Shown here piece by piece: positions 17,655 through 25,834 of a stretch of DNA of 64,000 nucleotides. Location: NCBI GenBank assembly GCA_943788645.1, contig CALSRC010000002.1, positions 62,001-126,000 on the forward strand, given 5' to 3'. The stretch is from UA16 sp002292325 (lineage in GTDB: Bacteria > Bacteroidota > Bacteroidia > Flavobacteriales_D > Sanyastnellaceae). Made by a program: the position numbers and the translations under genes. The number at the start of each line of letters is the position of its first letter. The stretch's first letter is position 1. The notes under the pieces were generated by a model. The model was not told the DNA's origin. It did no database searches and saw only the letters and a list, made by a program, of their open reading frames with translations.

Positions 17655-19019
17655 TCAATTCCACTCTTCGGGATCTCCGCTCTTGCCTCTGCCCATGTAC
17701 GACATGACGCTTCGGAAGCCAATGAAAGCTTTGGAGGTGTCTCGGTATTCAAAAGAACGTGTGCCCGTCTGACAATAGTATCCGATGTCTTTCCAAGATC
17801 CACCGCGGGTGACCTTACGGTGCAACGTTGGGGGGTCTGTTATCTTGGCGTTATAACTGTATTCAGGGCTCATGTCGTGAGAAAACTCATAAACGGTCTC
17901 ATCAAACGCAGTGCTCGTCCATTCAGCGACATTACCCGCCATGTTGTACAAGCCGTAATCATTTGGGCTGTAACTGTTGATGTCAACGGTGTAGGCTCCT
18001 CCATCTTCGACGTAGTCACCACGCATTGGTTTAAAGTTGGCCAACGGACAACCCTGCGCATTTCGCATGTAGGGTCCACCCCATGGATAAGGGCTGAGGT
18101 CCAATCCTCCACGTGCAGCGAACTCCCATTCAGCCTCTGTTGGGAGACGGAAACGTTGCACGTCAGATTGGCCATTACCAGCTCTGTAATTGTTCATTAA
18201 TTGAGTCCTCCAAGCATTGAAGGCTTTCGCTTGGCTCCAAGTCACACCGACAACAGGGTAGTTGTCATAAGCCGGATGCCAGAAGTAATCTGCAAGAGGC
18301 TCATTGAAGCCGTATGTATAGTCTCGAACCCATACAAGGGTGTCGGGATAAATATTGATTGTCTCTTCGACGATAAACTGCGAGCGGTCGCTCGTACCAC
18401 GAACGGAGTGAAGTTGATTGAGACTATTTTTCTCGCTAAACTCCAGATCCTTGCTTCCATTGCTCGCCGCGGCATCAAAGTTCAACCACCAATAACGGTA
18501 ATTCAGTTTCCGCGTGTCATACTGTTGGCGGTTATAGTATTGATCAGAGCCTTGGAGGAAATACTCATCGTAGAGGAGATCAAAAATGTCTTCATCCTCC
18601 CAATTGATAGGAGTCTCCCAATTCAGTACATATCCTTTGTCAATGAATCGGTCCAACTCACGACCCAAGGCATCTTCAGAAAAGAAGTAATCTTCGTTGT
18701 CGTCTTCAGCGAGCGTGTTGCGGTACAGGGAGTCCTTGACCCAAGCACAAAATTGCCGGTATTCATTGTTCGATATTTCATGAACATCGATGTAAAAGGC
18801 CGGGATGGTAACCGTTTTTGAACGGGTATTCATCGCGAATGGAACATCTTGGTCACTTGGACCCATGGTATATGAGCCCAGGTGGATGTAGTTCATCCCA
18901 TACGGGTTGACTTGAATCCATTGTTCACGCGGGTAAACGCCCACCAATTCGCCTTGAGGACCGGCAATGCATCCAAACAATGTGGATGCAGTGATGAGGA
19001 TGATGAGGATGTTTTTCAT
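17655..19019 (-). CDS. gldK: Gliding motility / type IX secretion lipoprotein GldK
   Basis: GldK (PorK) is the outer-membrane lipoprotein that forms the periplasmic ring with GldN. The lipobox LFGC places the lipidated Cys at residue 17. The mature protein is a formylglycine-generating-enzyme-like (SUMF1) fold: FYIDVHEISNNEYRQFCAWV near the start, FRLPTEAEWEFAARGGLDLS, DYGLYNMAGNVAEWTSTAF and GSWKDIGYYCQTGTRSF. SUMF1 catalytic cysteines are not expected in GldK, where the fold is structural. First of the four gld genes; the PorP gene lies 75 bases upstream on the same strand. Confidence 0.95.
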   Translation of the reverse strand: MKNILIILITASTLFGCIAGPQGELVGVYPREQWIQVNPYGMNYIHLGSYTMGPSDQDVPFAMNTRSKTVTIPAFYIDVHEISNNEYRQFCAWVKDSLYRNTLAEDDNEDYFFSEDALGRELDRFIDKGYVLNWETPINWEDEDIFDLLYDEYFLQGSDQYYNRQQYDTRKLNYRYWWLNFDAAASNGSKDLEFSEKNSLNQLHSVRGTSDRSQFIVEETINIYPDTLVWVRDYTYGFNEPLADYFWHPAYDNYPVVGVTWSQAKAFNAWRTQLMNNYRAGNGQSDVQRFRLPTEAEWEFAARGGLDLSPYPWGGPYMRNAQGCPLANFKPMRGDYVEDGGAYTVDINSYSPNDYGLYNMAGNVAEWTSTAFDETVYEFSHDMSPEYSYNAKITDPPTLHRKVTRGGSWKDIGYYCQTGTRSFEYRDTSKAFIGFRSVMSYMGRGKSGDPEEWN

Positions 19020-19094
19020 GTTGCTTGCAGGCTAGGTATCCAAATAGGATGTACGAATACTAACTTCAAATGGTTGCCATTTATTATCCTCAGT

Positions 19095-20054
19095 TCAGAG
19101 GAAACGGGGATTGGCGTAGCGATTCGTAGCGGGGATTGATTGGAATTTAAAGCAGTAACTCAAGAAAACTTCATGCGAACCATCCGAGTAGTTGCTCAAT
19201 TCGGAGGTGGTTGAGTCGAAGCTATATCCCAAACGAAATACTTGTTGGGAAGTGCTCGTTCGATCCTTGGACTCTGTCGCATATTCGAAACCAACCGTCG
19301 GGGCGATGGCATCTCCGGGTCTCCAGCTTACGCCTCCCCAAACCATGTTGTTCCAAAGAACGTTGACGTTGACGTCAGCGATGGTTGCTGCCAAGTCCGT
19401 TTTTGCCAACACATTGGTGCGCAGTAGCAAATAATCTCCATCCAACGAATGCGTGGAGCCCCCCATGAAGTAGAGGTGTCGTCGGGGTTGAATGCTCAAG
19501 TTTGCGAGTTCTCGCTCCATCAGGTGTGTCGCCGAGATGCCCGCGTAAAAAGCTCCGGGCTTCCGGACGAAGACACCAAAATCGAGATCAATTGCACTCG
19601 AACTCGACTCGTTATTTGGAATCGCCGCATCCTCGAGGTAATTATCAATGGCGATCCAGTTATTGCCTAGCTTTTTACTGAACATGGATGCTGACAAACC
19701 GGCGCTCACGATGGCTCCATTTGAGAGAGGCTCGAAATGATACGCATAGCCCAAACGAGCCATGGTGTTTTCTTCTTGCCCCAGCGCGTCGTTGTAAAAT
19801 GACAACAAAACACCGCCATTCAATTGATCCACGAATGTATGCGCTGTTAACATCGACGTATTGGGGTCTCCATCCAGTCCAACCCACTGGTTGCGGTATG
19901 TACCTGAAACACACGTTAATTCGCTGTTTCCGGCTACTGCGGGGTTGAATGAAGCGGGCTCCATGAACCACTGGGTAAATTGTGGGTCTTGTTGTGCGTT
20001 CATTGACGTCACAAACAGGAAACAAACGCTCGCAGAAAGGAGAAGTCGAGTCAT
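19095..20054 (-). CDS. porP: PorP/SprF family type IX secretion outer-membrane protein
   Basis: A 319-residue outer-membrane barrel with a signal peptide (MTRLLLSASVCFLFVTSMNA) and the family signature just after cleavage: QQDPQFTQWFMEPASFNPAV, followed by CVSGTYRNQWVGLDG. PorP/SprF proteins are partners of surface adhesins and of the type IX translocon. The position directly upstream of gldK matches the porP-porK arrangement known from Porphyromonas gingivalis. PorP and SprF are paralogous names for one family; the role of this copy is taken from its gldK linkage. The C-terminus ends in FL after a beta strand with an aromatic pattern. Confidence 0.9.
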   Translation of the reverse strand: MTRLLLSASVCFLFVTSMNAQQDPQFTQWFMEPASFNPAVAGNSELTCVSGTYRNQWVGLDGDPNTSMLTAHTFVDQLNGGVLLSFYNDALGQEENTMARLGYAYHFEPLSNGAIVSAGLSASMFSKKLGNNWIAIDNYLEDAAIPNNESSSSAIDLDFGVFVRKPGAFYAGISATHLMERELANLSIQPRRHLYFMGGSTHSLDGDYLLLRTNVLAKTDLAATIADVNVNVLWNNMVWGGVSWRPGDAIAPTVGFEYATESKDRTSTSQQVFRLGYSFDSTTSELSNYSDGSHEVFLSYCFKFQSIPATNRYANPRFL

Positions 20055-20117
20055 GTTAACTTATTGGTTTACAGCAGGTTGTTCTCGGGGACAATTTCCT
20101 CAAGAACGCTAATATAG

Positions 20118-20143
20118 AGAAATTCTAAAACTTGTGAATTTCT
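20118..20143. repeat. 8-bp inverted repeat upstream of porP
   Basis: The arms AGAAATTC (20118-20125) and GAATTTCT (20136-20143) pair perfectly across a 10-base loop, about 65 bases upstream of the porP start and 33 bases after the arginase-fold gene's stop (minus strand). The arms are A/T-rich and there is no T tract beyond them, so this is more like an operator or an mRNA hairpin than a terminator. No regulator can be assigned. Confidence 0.3.
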
Positions 20144-20175
20144 TTGTGAAAAAAGTGCAGTTGTCCGCGTGCTTT

Positions 20176-21336
20176 TTAATTGAGTTTTTGAATGGTTTTC
20201 CACCAGCGCTCCGGCATTTTTCCTTGGCTCGCTTCAACGTAATCCTCGTAAGAACACCCGGCCAAATGAGTTTGTGCTTTTTGGCCAGGATAGGGAATCT
20301 CCATCCACCAACGATCACTTTTCTCTGACTTATAAAAGGTCACGGCCTGTTCAATTTCTGAGAGGTCGACGACGTATTTTGCATAATCGGTAAGTGCACA
20401 TTTTGGGTAGTCTGCTTTCTGGGCAAAAATACCGTCCAGAATGTGCCAAGCTACCTGGCCAATGAGTTGGGCGCCTAAGTCCCGGTTGTCTAAATCGGGA
20501 TTGTGTTCAAACACTCCGATGGCTTTTAATTGGTCGCTGAACCCTGCATATCGTGCGAGTTGACAGATGGTTTTGGCGTCTAAACCATTGGGGCCTGCAT
20601 CTGCGTGCGCTGCGTGATCGCCACCGCGAATGACACCGGTGTCAATTGAGACGATGTCGGCATCGCGGAGTGTTGGTTCCATCCAGTCTGGACGTTCAAC
20701 GGCCTGGCCGAGGCGAATGGACTCGAATTGCATTTTCTCGAGAAGGTCCAAAGTGTCGGGGTCCGTAAGATATCCTTGATGGCCGATGTTCGTGTAATTG
20801 AACAGGTAGTTTGGTTCATGCAAGATGATGTCATTCATGAAGTTGCGTGAAGTCCCTTGATCAGGGTCCGCACCGAAATCCAATCGGGCATCCAGGGTGA
20901 CCAGTTGAACCGGCTTTCCAAAAGGCTCAAGCGCCCGATACATAGGGGTGGTGAGGTCATGTCCACCTCCTAGAATAAGTGGAACGATGCCTTGCTGGGT
21001 CAATTCAGATACGACAGATTGAACAGCTGCTGCAGTATCCGCTTCGGTAACACCTGGCCGAAGATCTCCAAGGTCGATGGTGGTTTGCCAATGCGCGTGA
21101 GGTGTCAGTTTATATAGACACTCGCGAATTTGCTGAGGCCCTTGACTGCAACCTTCATTGTCGCCGCTTTTTCGACCGTCCATGATCCCGAAAATTGCAA
21201 CGCGTGCGCCTTCCAGTTCCGGTCGATGATCGAAGCTGTGCACATCAATGCGTTCTGCAATACGCTGTGAACCTTCTGCATTCGAATAATGCGGAGTCAT
21301 AACGGACTCGAATAAATCATAGATGCCATCCAACAT
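20176..21336 (-). CDS. Arginase/formimidoylglutamase-fold protein with degenerate metal site
   Basis: A 386-residue member of the arginase (ureohydrolase) superfamily. The fold is visible from IVPLILGGGHDLTTPMYRAL, QLVTLDARLDFG and ADIVSIDTGVIRGGD. Active members need two manganese ions held by GGxH, DAHxD and SxDxD. Here His126 (GGGHD) and Asp149/Asp153 remain, but the middle His of DAHxD is Arg151, and the second Asp of SxDxD is Gly234. At least two metal ligands are therefore lost, which argues against formimidoylglutamase activity. It is located between topA and the porP-gldKLMN genes on the same strand. From memory, similar arginase-annotated genes recur at this locus in flavobacteria, suggesting a non-catalytic role. 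ATG 21336 is preferred over a TTG at 21345. Confidence 0.75.
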   Translation of the reverse strand: MLDGIYDLFESVMTPHYSNAEGSQRIAERIDVHSFDHRPELEGARVAIFGIMDGRKSGDNEGCSQGPQQIRECLYKLTPHAHWQTTIDLGDLRPGVTEADTAAAVQSVVSELTQQGIVPLILGGGHDLTTPMYRALEPFGKPVQLVTLDARLDFGADPDQGTSRNFMNDIILHEPNYLFNYTNIGHQGYLTDPDTLDLLEKMQFESIRLGQAVERPDWMEPTLRDADIVSIDTGVIRGGDHAAHADAGPNGLDAKTICQLARYAGFSDQLKAIGVFEHNPDLDNRDLGAQLIGQVAWHILDGIFAQKADYPKCALTDYAKYVVDLSEIEQAVTFYKSEKSDRWWMEIPYPGQKAQTHLAGCSYEDYVEASQGKMPERWWKTIQKLN

Positions 21337-21422
21337 AGACGGCAATTTCGCAGATTCGTCTCATCTTGTCGTTCCCTTGTGTGAAAGGTTGCTGACAAGG
21401 ATGCGGTGATTAAAATGGCCGC

Positions 21423-23741
21423 TCAGGTAGATTTGCGTTTCCGACCTTTGGGGCGTTTTGCGGCCTCTTCGATTAACACCTGGGCCCGCTCCCAATCGAT
21501 GGACAGCGGGTCTTCATCTTTCGGGATTCGAACGTTTTTCTTTCCCGCCTTGATGAAAGGTCCCCAGCGCCCTTCCAAAATTCGCACCGTTTCGTCCTCG
21601 TCAAACACCTTGATGAGTGCTTTTGCATCGGCTGCACGTTTGGCCAAGACCAATTCGGTTGCCCTTTCCAATGTAACCGTGTAAGGATCATCACCATCGT
21701 CGGCCTTCAGTGAAACAAATGACCCATCGTGGCGCACGTAGGGACCAAAACGTCCAATCGCCGCTGATATCACTTTCCCCTCCAACTCGCCGAGTTTACG
21801 TGGCAGCTTGAACAGGTCCAAAGCCTGTTCCATGGTGATGGATTCCAATGATTGGGTTTTCAGCAATGAAGCGAATTCTTTTTCTTCATCCTCTGGATCA
21901 CCGATTTGGGCCAGTGGACCGTAGCGGCCGATGCGCACGAGGACTGTTTTTCCCGATTCGGGATGTTTTCCAAGAATGCGTTCCCCCGATGCCCGCTCGG
22001 CATTTTCTTGGGTGTCATCCACGTTCTTTTTAAACCCTTTGTAAAAGTCTTTCAACATGCTGCGCCAGTCCATTTCGCCCTGAGCAATCACATCAAATTT
22101 TTCCTCCACTTCTGCAGTGAAATTGAAATCCATGATTTGGACAAAATGTTCCAGCAGGAAGTCATTCACGACCATTCCAATATCTGTTGGAAATAGCTTT
22201 GAACGCTCAACGCCCGTGTTTTCTGTTTCCGTCTGGTCCTTCACACTTGCATTCTCTAAGGTTAGAACACGGAAGTCACGCGGTGTTCCGTCCCGGTCTG
22301 CCTTCTCAACGTATCCGCGTTTTTGCACAGTCGAAATGGTCGGAGCGTAGGTTGATGGTCTCCCGATGCCCAGCTCTTCCAAGCGCTTCACAAGGCTGGC
22401 TTCGGTATAACGAGGGGCGTGCTTCGAAAATCGCTGGGTAGCGACAATGCGCGTGCGGTTTAGCATCTGTCCTTCCTTCATCGCAGGAAGGCGACCGTCT
22501 TGTTCCTGTTCGTCTCCATCCTCATCCTTCCCTTCCAGGTAGACCTTCAAAAACCCTTCGAACGTGATGACTTGTCCTTTCGCTGCGAACAGCTCGGAGC
22601 GAGTTGACACATCGATTGTAGCGGTCGTGTTTTCCAATTCGGCATCGGCCATCTGGGATGCAACCGTACGCTTCCAAATCAGGTCGTACAGGCGTTCTTG
22701 ATCACGCTCCCCTGTCATGGATTTCCGACTCATATCCGATGGGCGGATGGCCTCGTGCGCTTCTTGGGCACCTTTGGATTTTTTGCCCTTGAATTGCTTA
22801 GGATTGGAATACTCCTTACCGTATTCCGCCGTAATAACACTCTTTGCTTGCTTGACGGCATCATCACTCAGGTTCGTGCTGTCTGTTCTCATGTAAGTGA
22901 TGAGACCGCCTTCATAAAGACCTTGAGCAACCCGCATGGTGCGTGAAACGGAGAAACCCAGTTTGCGGGATGCCTCCTGTTGCAGGGTTGAGGTGGTAAA
23001 GGGTGCTGTTGGCTTTCGTTTCGTTGGCTTCGTCACAAGAGAAACGACTTTGTGTTCCGCTGAGGTGCAATCCGTCAGGAATGCGCGAGCGTCAGATTCA
23101 CTCTGAAATCGCTGGTTAAGCGGAGCCTTCACATTCAAACCGTCCGCTATGAATTCACCAACAACGCGGAAATCTGCTTTGGATTCGAAGGCGTTAATTT
23201 CTCGTTCTCTCTCGACGATAATGCGGACCGCCACACTTTGAACCCGTCCTGCGCTCAATTTGGGCTTCACCTTTCTCCAAAGCACGGGGCTAAGTTCAAA
23301 ACCCACAAGCCGATCCAAAATCCTTCTTGCTTGCTGGGCATTGACCAAATTGATGTCCACTGTTCGCGGGTGTTCAATCGATTTTAGGATGGCGTTTTTG
23401 GTAATCTCCGAAAATACGATTCGCTTAGTCGACTCAGGCTTGAGTTTGAGCGTATCGTACAAATGCCACGAAATAGCCTCTCCCTCACGGTCCTCATCCG
23501 TCGCGAGCCACACAATTTCAGCTTTAGCTGCAGCTTGTTTCAACTCTTTAACGAGCTGCTTCTTATCGTCGGCTACGATGTATTTGGGTTCAAACCCCTG
23601 TTCAACATCCACGCTCTCGTTCCCTTTTGCAAGATCACGAATGTGGCCGTAGCTGCTTTTTACAACGAAATCTTTGCCCAGGTATCCTTCAATGGTTTTG
23701 GCCTTGGCAGGTGACTCGACGATGACTAAATTTTTTGACAT
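21423..23741 (-). CDS. topA: DNA topoisomerase I (type IA)
   Basis: TopA relaxes negative supercoils. The 772-residue protein begins with the Toprim domain (LVIVESPAKAKTIEGYLGKD, then LATDEDREGEAISWHLYD carrying the acidic metal triad), and the catalytic tyrosine is Tyr283 in GLITYMRTDSTNLS. The C-terminus carries a series of TopA-type repeats without zinc-finger cysteines (RIGRYGPLAQIG, AIGRFGPYVRHDGS, EGRWGPFIKAGKKN) and ends in a Lys/Arg-rich tail (KRPKGRKRKST). The length and this repeat architecture are usual for Bacteroidota. It probably heads the strand that continues into the arginase-fold gene and type IX genes, with an 86-base gap. Confidence 0.96.
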   Translation of the reverse strand: MSKNLVIVESPAKAKTIEGYLGKDFVVKSSYGHIRDLAKGNESVDVEQGFEPKYIVADDKKQLVKELKQAAAKAEIVWLATDEDREGEAISWHLYDTLKLKPESTKRIVFSEITKNAILKSIEHPRTVDINLVNAQQARRILDRLVGFELSPVLWRKVKPKLSAGRVQSVAVRIIVEREREINAFESKADFRVVGEFIADGLNVKAPLNQRFQSESDARAFLTDCTSAEHKVVSLVTKPTKRKPTAPFTTSTLQQEASRKLGFSVSRTMRVAQGLYEGGLITYMRTDSTNLSDDAVKQAKSVITAEYGKEYSNPKQFKGKKSKGAQEAHEAIRPSDMSRKSMTGERDQERLYDLIWKRTVASQMADAELENTTATIDVSTRSELFAAKGQVITFEGFLKVYLEGKDEDGDEQEQDGRLPAMKEGQMLNRTRIVATQRFSKHAPRYTEASLVKRLEELGIGRPSTYAPTISTVQKRGYVEKADRDGTPRDFRVLTLENASVKDQTETENTGVERSKLFPTDIGMVVNDFLLEHFVQIMDFNFTAEVEEKFDVIAQGEMDWRSMLKDFYKGFKKNVDDTQENAERASGERILGKHPESGKTVLVRIGRYGPLAQIGDPEDEEKEFASLLKTQSLESITMEQALDLFKLPRKLGELEGKVISAAIGRFGPYVRHDGSFVSLKADDGDDPYTVTLERATELVLAKRAADAKALIKVFDEDETVRILEGRWGPFIKAGKKNVRIPKDEDPLSIDWERAQVLIEEAAKRPKGRKRKST

Positions 23742-23761
23742 GAGGGGGATTTAATCGGATG

Positions 23762-23797
23762 CAAAGAAAAGGCCGGAATATTTAAGCCTGCAAAAAA
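23762..23797 (-). promoter_or_regulatory. Candidate topA promoter
   Basis: On the minus strand, TTTTTTG (23797-23791) is followed after 21 bases by TTTCTTTG (23769-23762), close to the Bacteroidota primary promoter pattern TTG-N19-23-TAnnTTTG with one mismatch in the -7 box. The -7 box ends 21 bases upstream of the topA ATG. Seen by eye only. Confidence 0.35.
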
Positions 23798-23845
23798 GCT
23801 TTCCAGCTGTTGAGGTTAAATTCACCGCGGCAACCGAGCCCCAAC

Positions 23846-25489
23846 ATGGTCAATTCTTCAAATAAAAATCCACAGAGAGGCACAATCGATCCACCGAACA
23901 GGATGAGTCGATGGGTATTTTGGGCGGGAGTTTTGGTCATAGTTTTTGCGGTCTATGATGTAACTGGCATTGGGTTTAAAGCTCCCTATGGCATGCATCA
24001 ATGGCGCCAATGTGACGCTTATTCGATGGCGCTGAATTTCGCCATGGAGGATCGCGATGTGTTTCATCCTTCGATGCACTTTGTTCACGGATCAGGAAGT
24101 GCAGAAGCTGCCGGCGAATTCCCCTTGACTTACTTTTTGAATGGCCGTTTCTGGCGATGGAGTGGGATTTGGCCTTGGACCATGAAATGGATGCACCTGG
24201 CCATGTTGCTTGCGGGAATTGCGGCATTGTTCGACTTGTGCAGGCGGTTGTTGTCGTGGCAATCTTCTCTTTTTGTGGCGTGGATGACCATGATGTCTGG
24301 CTTGATGGCATTTTACGGGCCGAATTACTTGGTCAATGCTGCAGCCTTGGGTTGGGTGTTTGTCGGATGGTGGTCCGCTGAACGATGGCACCGAAATGGT
24401 ATGGCATGGGATCGATGGTTGGCTATCATGTGGGGTGCTTTGTCCTTGGCGGTGCTATTCCGGCCAACCATGGGCTTGGGTTGGATCCCGCTTTTGGTGT
24501 CCACCTTTTTCGTGAGAAAACGCTGGCTTTGGTCGTTGGCATGCTGTCTCCCACTTGTTTTTGGAATCGCTTGGATTGTCTGGGCTAAAATCCTCAATGC
24601 AGCGAATGAGAGTGTATATTTCCTGACAACCATTCGCCCAGCTTGGCAAGCAGACCGGCCGTGGGAAGTTTGGCAGTCTTTTCAGGAAGATGTCTTGCCG
24701 CAATGGCACCATACGTTCGTGCTTGTGACCATCTTCATCCTTCTTGCATTGACCTTCTTGAAAACGAGCCGATCAGGCAGTCTTGTGGAAAAGCCGATGG
24801 GTTCGAGTGGGGTGTTCCTAATGCTTGGACTTGCGGGTTACTTTCTCCTGTGGTTTGAAAATTTGGATGTGCACGATTATTATTTGCTCGAATTCCAATT
24901 GATCATACCCGTCACTTGGGTGTGGATCTTGTTCCGCTGGGAAAGGCAACCTGCGGGTTCTTGGCGTCGGGTTGTCTTTGGCTTGGCGTGGGCAGTTTTG
25001 GTTTTCCAAGGGTTGGAATCAGCCGTGCGCACGCGCATGAAGTATCAACCCATTGGAGGATGGTTGGCAGAGACGCTGATTCCGGAGCGTGAGCGTGATA
25101 TATGGGCTTGGCATCATTGGGACCAAAACCGACGATTTGGGAACGTAACGGAATGGGAGCCTATGCTCCGCTCGCTCGGAATCGAGCGATTGGATTGGGT
25201 CCTGTCAATTCCAGATCCAAGTCCCAATATCACATTGTCACTGATGGATCAACGCGGTTTTACGAATCTTTATGATGATGAATTCCAAGGAGAGGAGCGC
25301 ATTGAATTCTATGTTTCCAAAGGGGCGAAGTATTTGATTTGCAATGACCCTGATGCCTATGAAGCGATAAAAAGTAGTCTTTGGTTGAGCAATGAATTGT
25401 TGCAGTCACGGAACTTCCGCGTGTTCGATTTGTTGAATTCTGACGCAACTTTGCACTCCCGTGAAAAAAGCTCACAACACGAAGAATGA
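23846..25489 (+). CDS. Multi-pass membrane protein, GT-C glycosyltransferase-like
   Basis: A polytopic protein of about 547 residues with roughly nine to eleven transmembrane helices (for example WVFWAGVLVIVFAVYDV and GVFLMLGLAGYFLLWF). Just after the first helix there is a conserved-looking luminal/periplasmic segment, GMHQWRQCDAYSMALNFAME, then GEFPLTYFLNG. This architecture, with an acidic residue in the first loop, resembles GT-C lipid-linked sugar transferases (ArnT/PMT-like) found in O-antigen or glycoprotein pathways. A specific substrate cannot be given. ATG 23846 is preferred over TTG 23810. Divergent from topA. Confidence 0.6.
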   Translation: MVNSSNKNPQRGTIDPPNRMSRWVFWAGVLVIVFAVYDVTGIGFKAPYGMHQWRQCDAYSMALNFAMEDRDVFHPSMHFVHGSGSAEAAGEFPLTYFLNGRFWRWSGIWPWTMKWMHLAMLLAGIAALFDLCRRLLSWQSSLFVAWMTMMSGLMAFYGPNYLVNAAALGWVFVGWWSAERWHRNGMAWDRWLAIMWGALSLAVLFRPTMGLGWIPLLVSTFFVRKRWLWSLACCLPLVFGIAWIVWAKILNAANESVYFLTTIRPAWQADRPWEVWQSFQEDVLPQWHHTFVLVTIFILLALTFLKTSRSGSLVEKPMGSSGVFLMLGLAGYFLLWFENLDVHDYYLLEFQLIIPVTWVWILFRWERQPAGSWRRVVFGLAWAVLVFQGLESAVRTRMKYQPIGGWLAETLIPERERDIWAWHHWDQNRRFGNVTEWEPMLRSLGIERLDWVLSIPDPSPNITLSLMDQRGFTNLYDDEFQGEERIEFYVSKGAKYLICNDPDAYEAIKSSLWLSNELLQSRNFRVFDLLNSDATLHSREKSSQHEE

Positions 25490-25569
25490 GGCCAACCGTT
25501 GGATCGAGTTGGAGATCCGCATGGCGAGTGGACCTTCTGGATTGAACAAGGGTAGAAACAATTGCTGAA

Positions 25570-25767
25570 ATGGGGATGAAATCAATCTTTTCTCGGGAAA
25601 AAGGAAAGGAGTATCGCGAGGTATTCAAGCAGCAAGGCTTCAAGGGTCTTATCAAAAAATATGGATGGAAACTGATTGTGGCGGTTTTCATGTATTACCT
25701 GATCAGGGATTCCATTTTGTACATTCTCATTCCCTACTTGATTGCCAAAGGACTCTTCAGCGAATAA
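25570..25767 (+). CDS. Small membrane protein (65 aa), unknown
   Basis: A short frame with a basic N-terminal half (FSREKGKEYREVFKQQGFKG) and one or two hydrophobic segments (KLIVAVFMYYLIRDSILYIL and IPYLIAKGLF). The pattern of charged start and membrane end, and its fit between the GT-C-like gene and miaB, support it being real, but codon evidence is limited by length. An alternative start is ATG 25576. I do not recognise a named family. Confidence 0.5.
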   Translation: MGMKSIFSREKGKEYREVFKQQGFKGLIKKYGWKLIVAVFMYYLIRDSILYILIPYLIAKGLFSE

Positions 25768-25776
25768 TCACTGTAC

Positions 25777-25815
25777 TGACAAAGTGACAGTTTTCAGGGC
25801 TAAGCCTTAACTTTG
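25777..25815 (+). promoter_or_regulatory. Candidate miaB operon promoter with TGACA direct repeat
   Basis: A perfect -7 box TAACTTTG (TAnnTTTG) is at 25808-25815, 19 bases before the miaB ATG. No TTG is found at the usual -33 distance; instead the direct repeat TGACA-AAG-TGACA occupies 25777-25789, at that spacing. The TGACA words may be an activator site or an alternative -33 element. Confidence 0.4.
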
Positions 25816-25834
25816 TCGCATTAGTCAAGACCGA

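Noticed and set aside
18201..18821. A 206-codon open frame on the plus strand inside gldK
   Set aside because: Antisense shadow of gldK; no family similarity.
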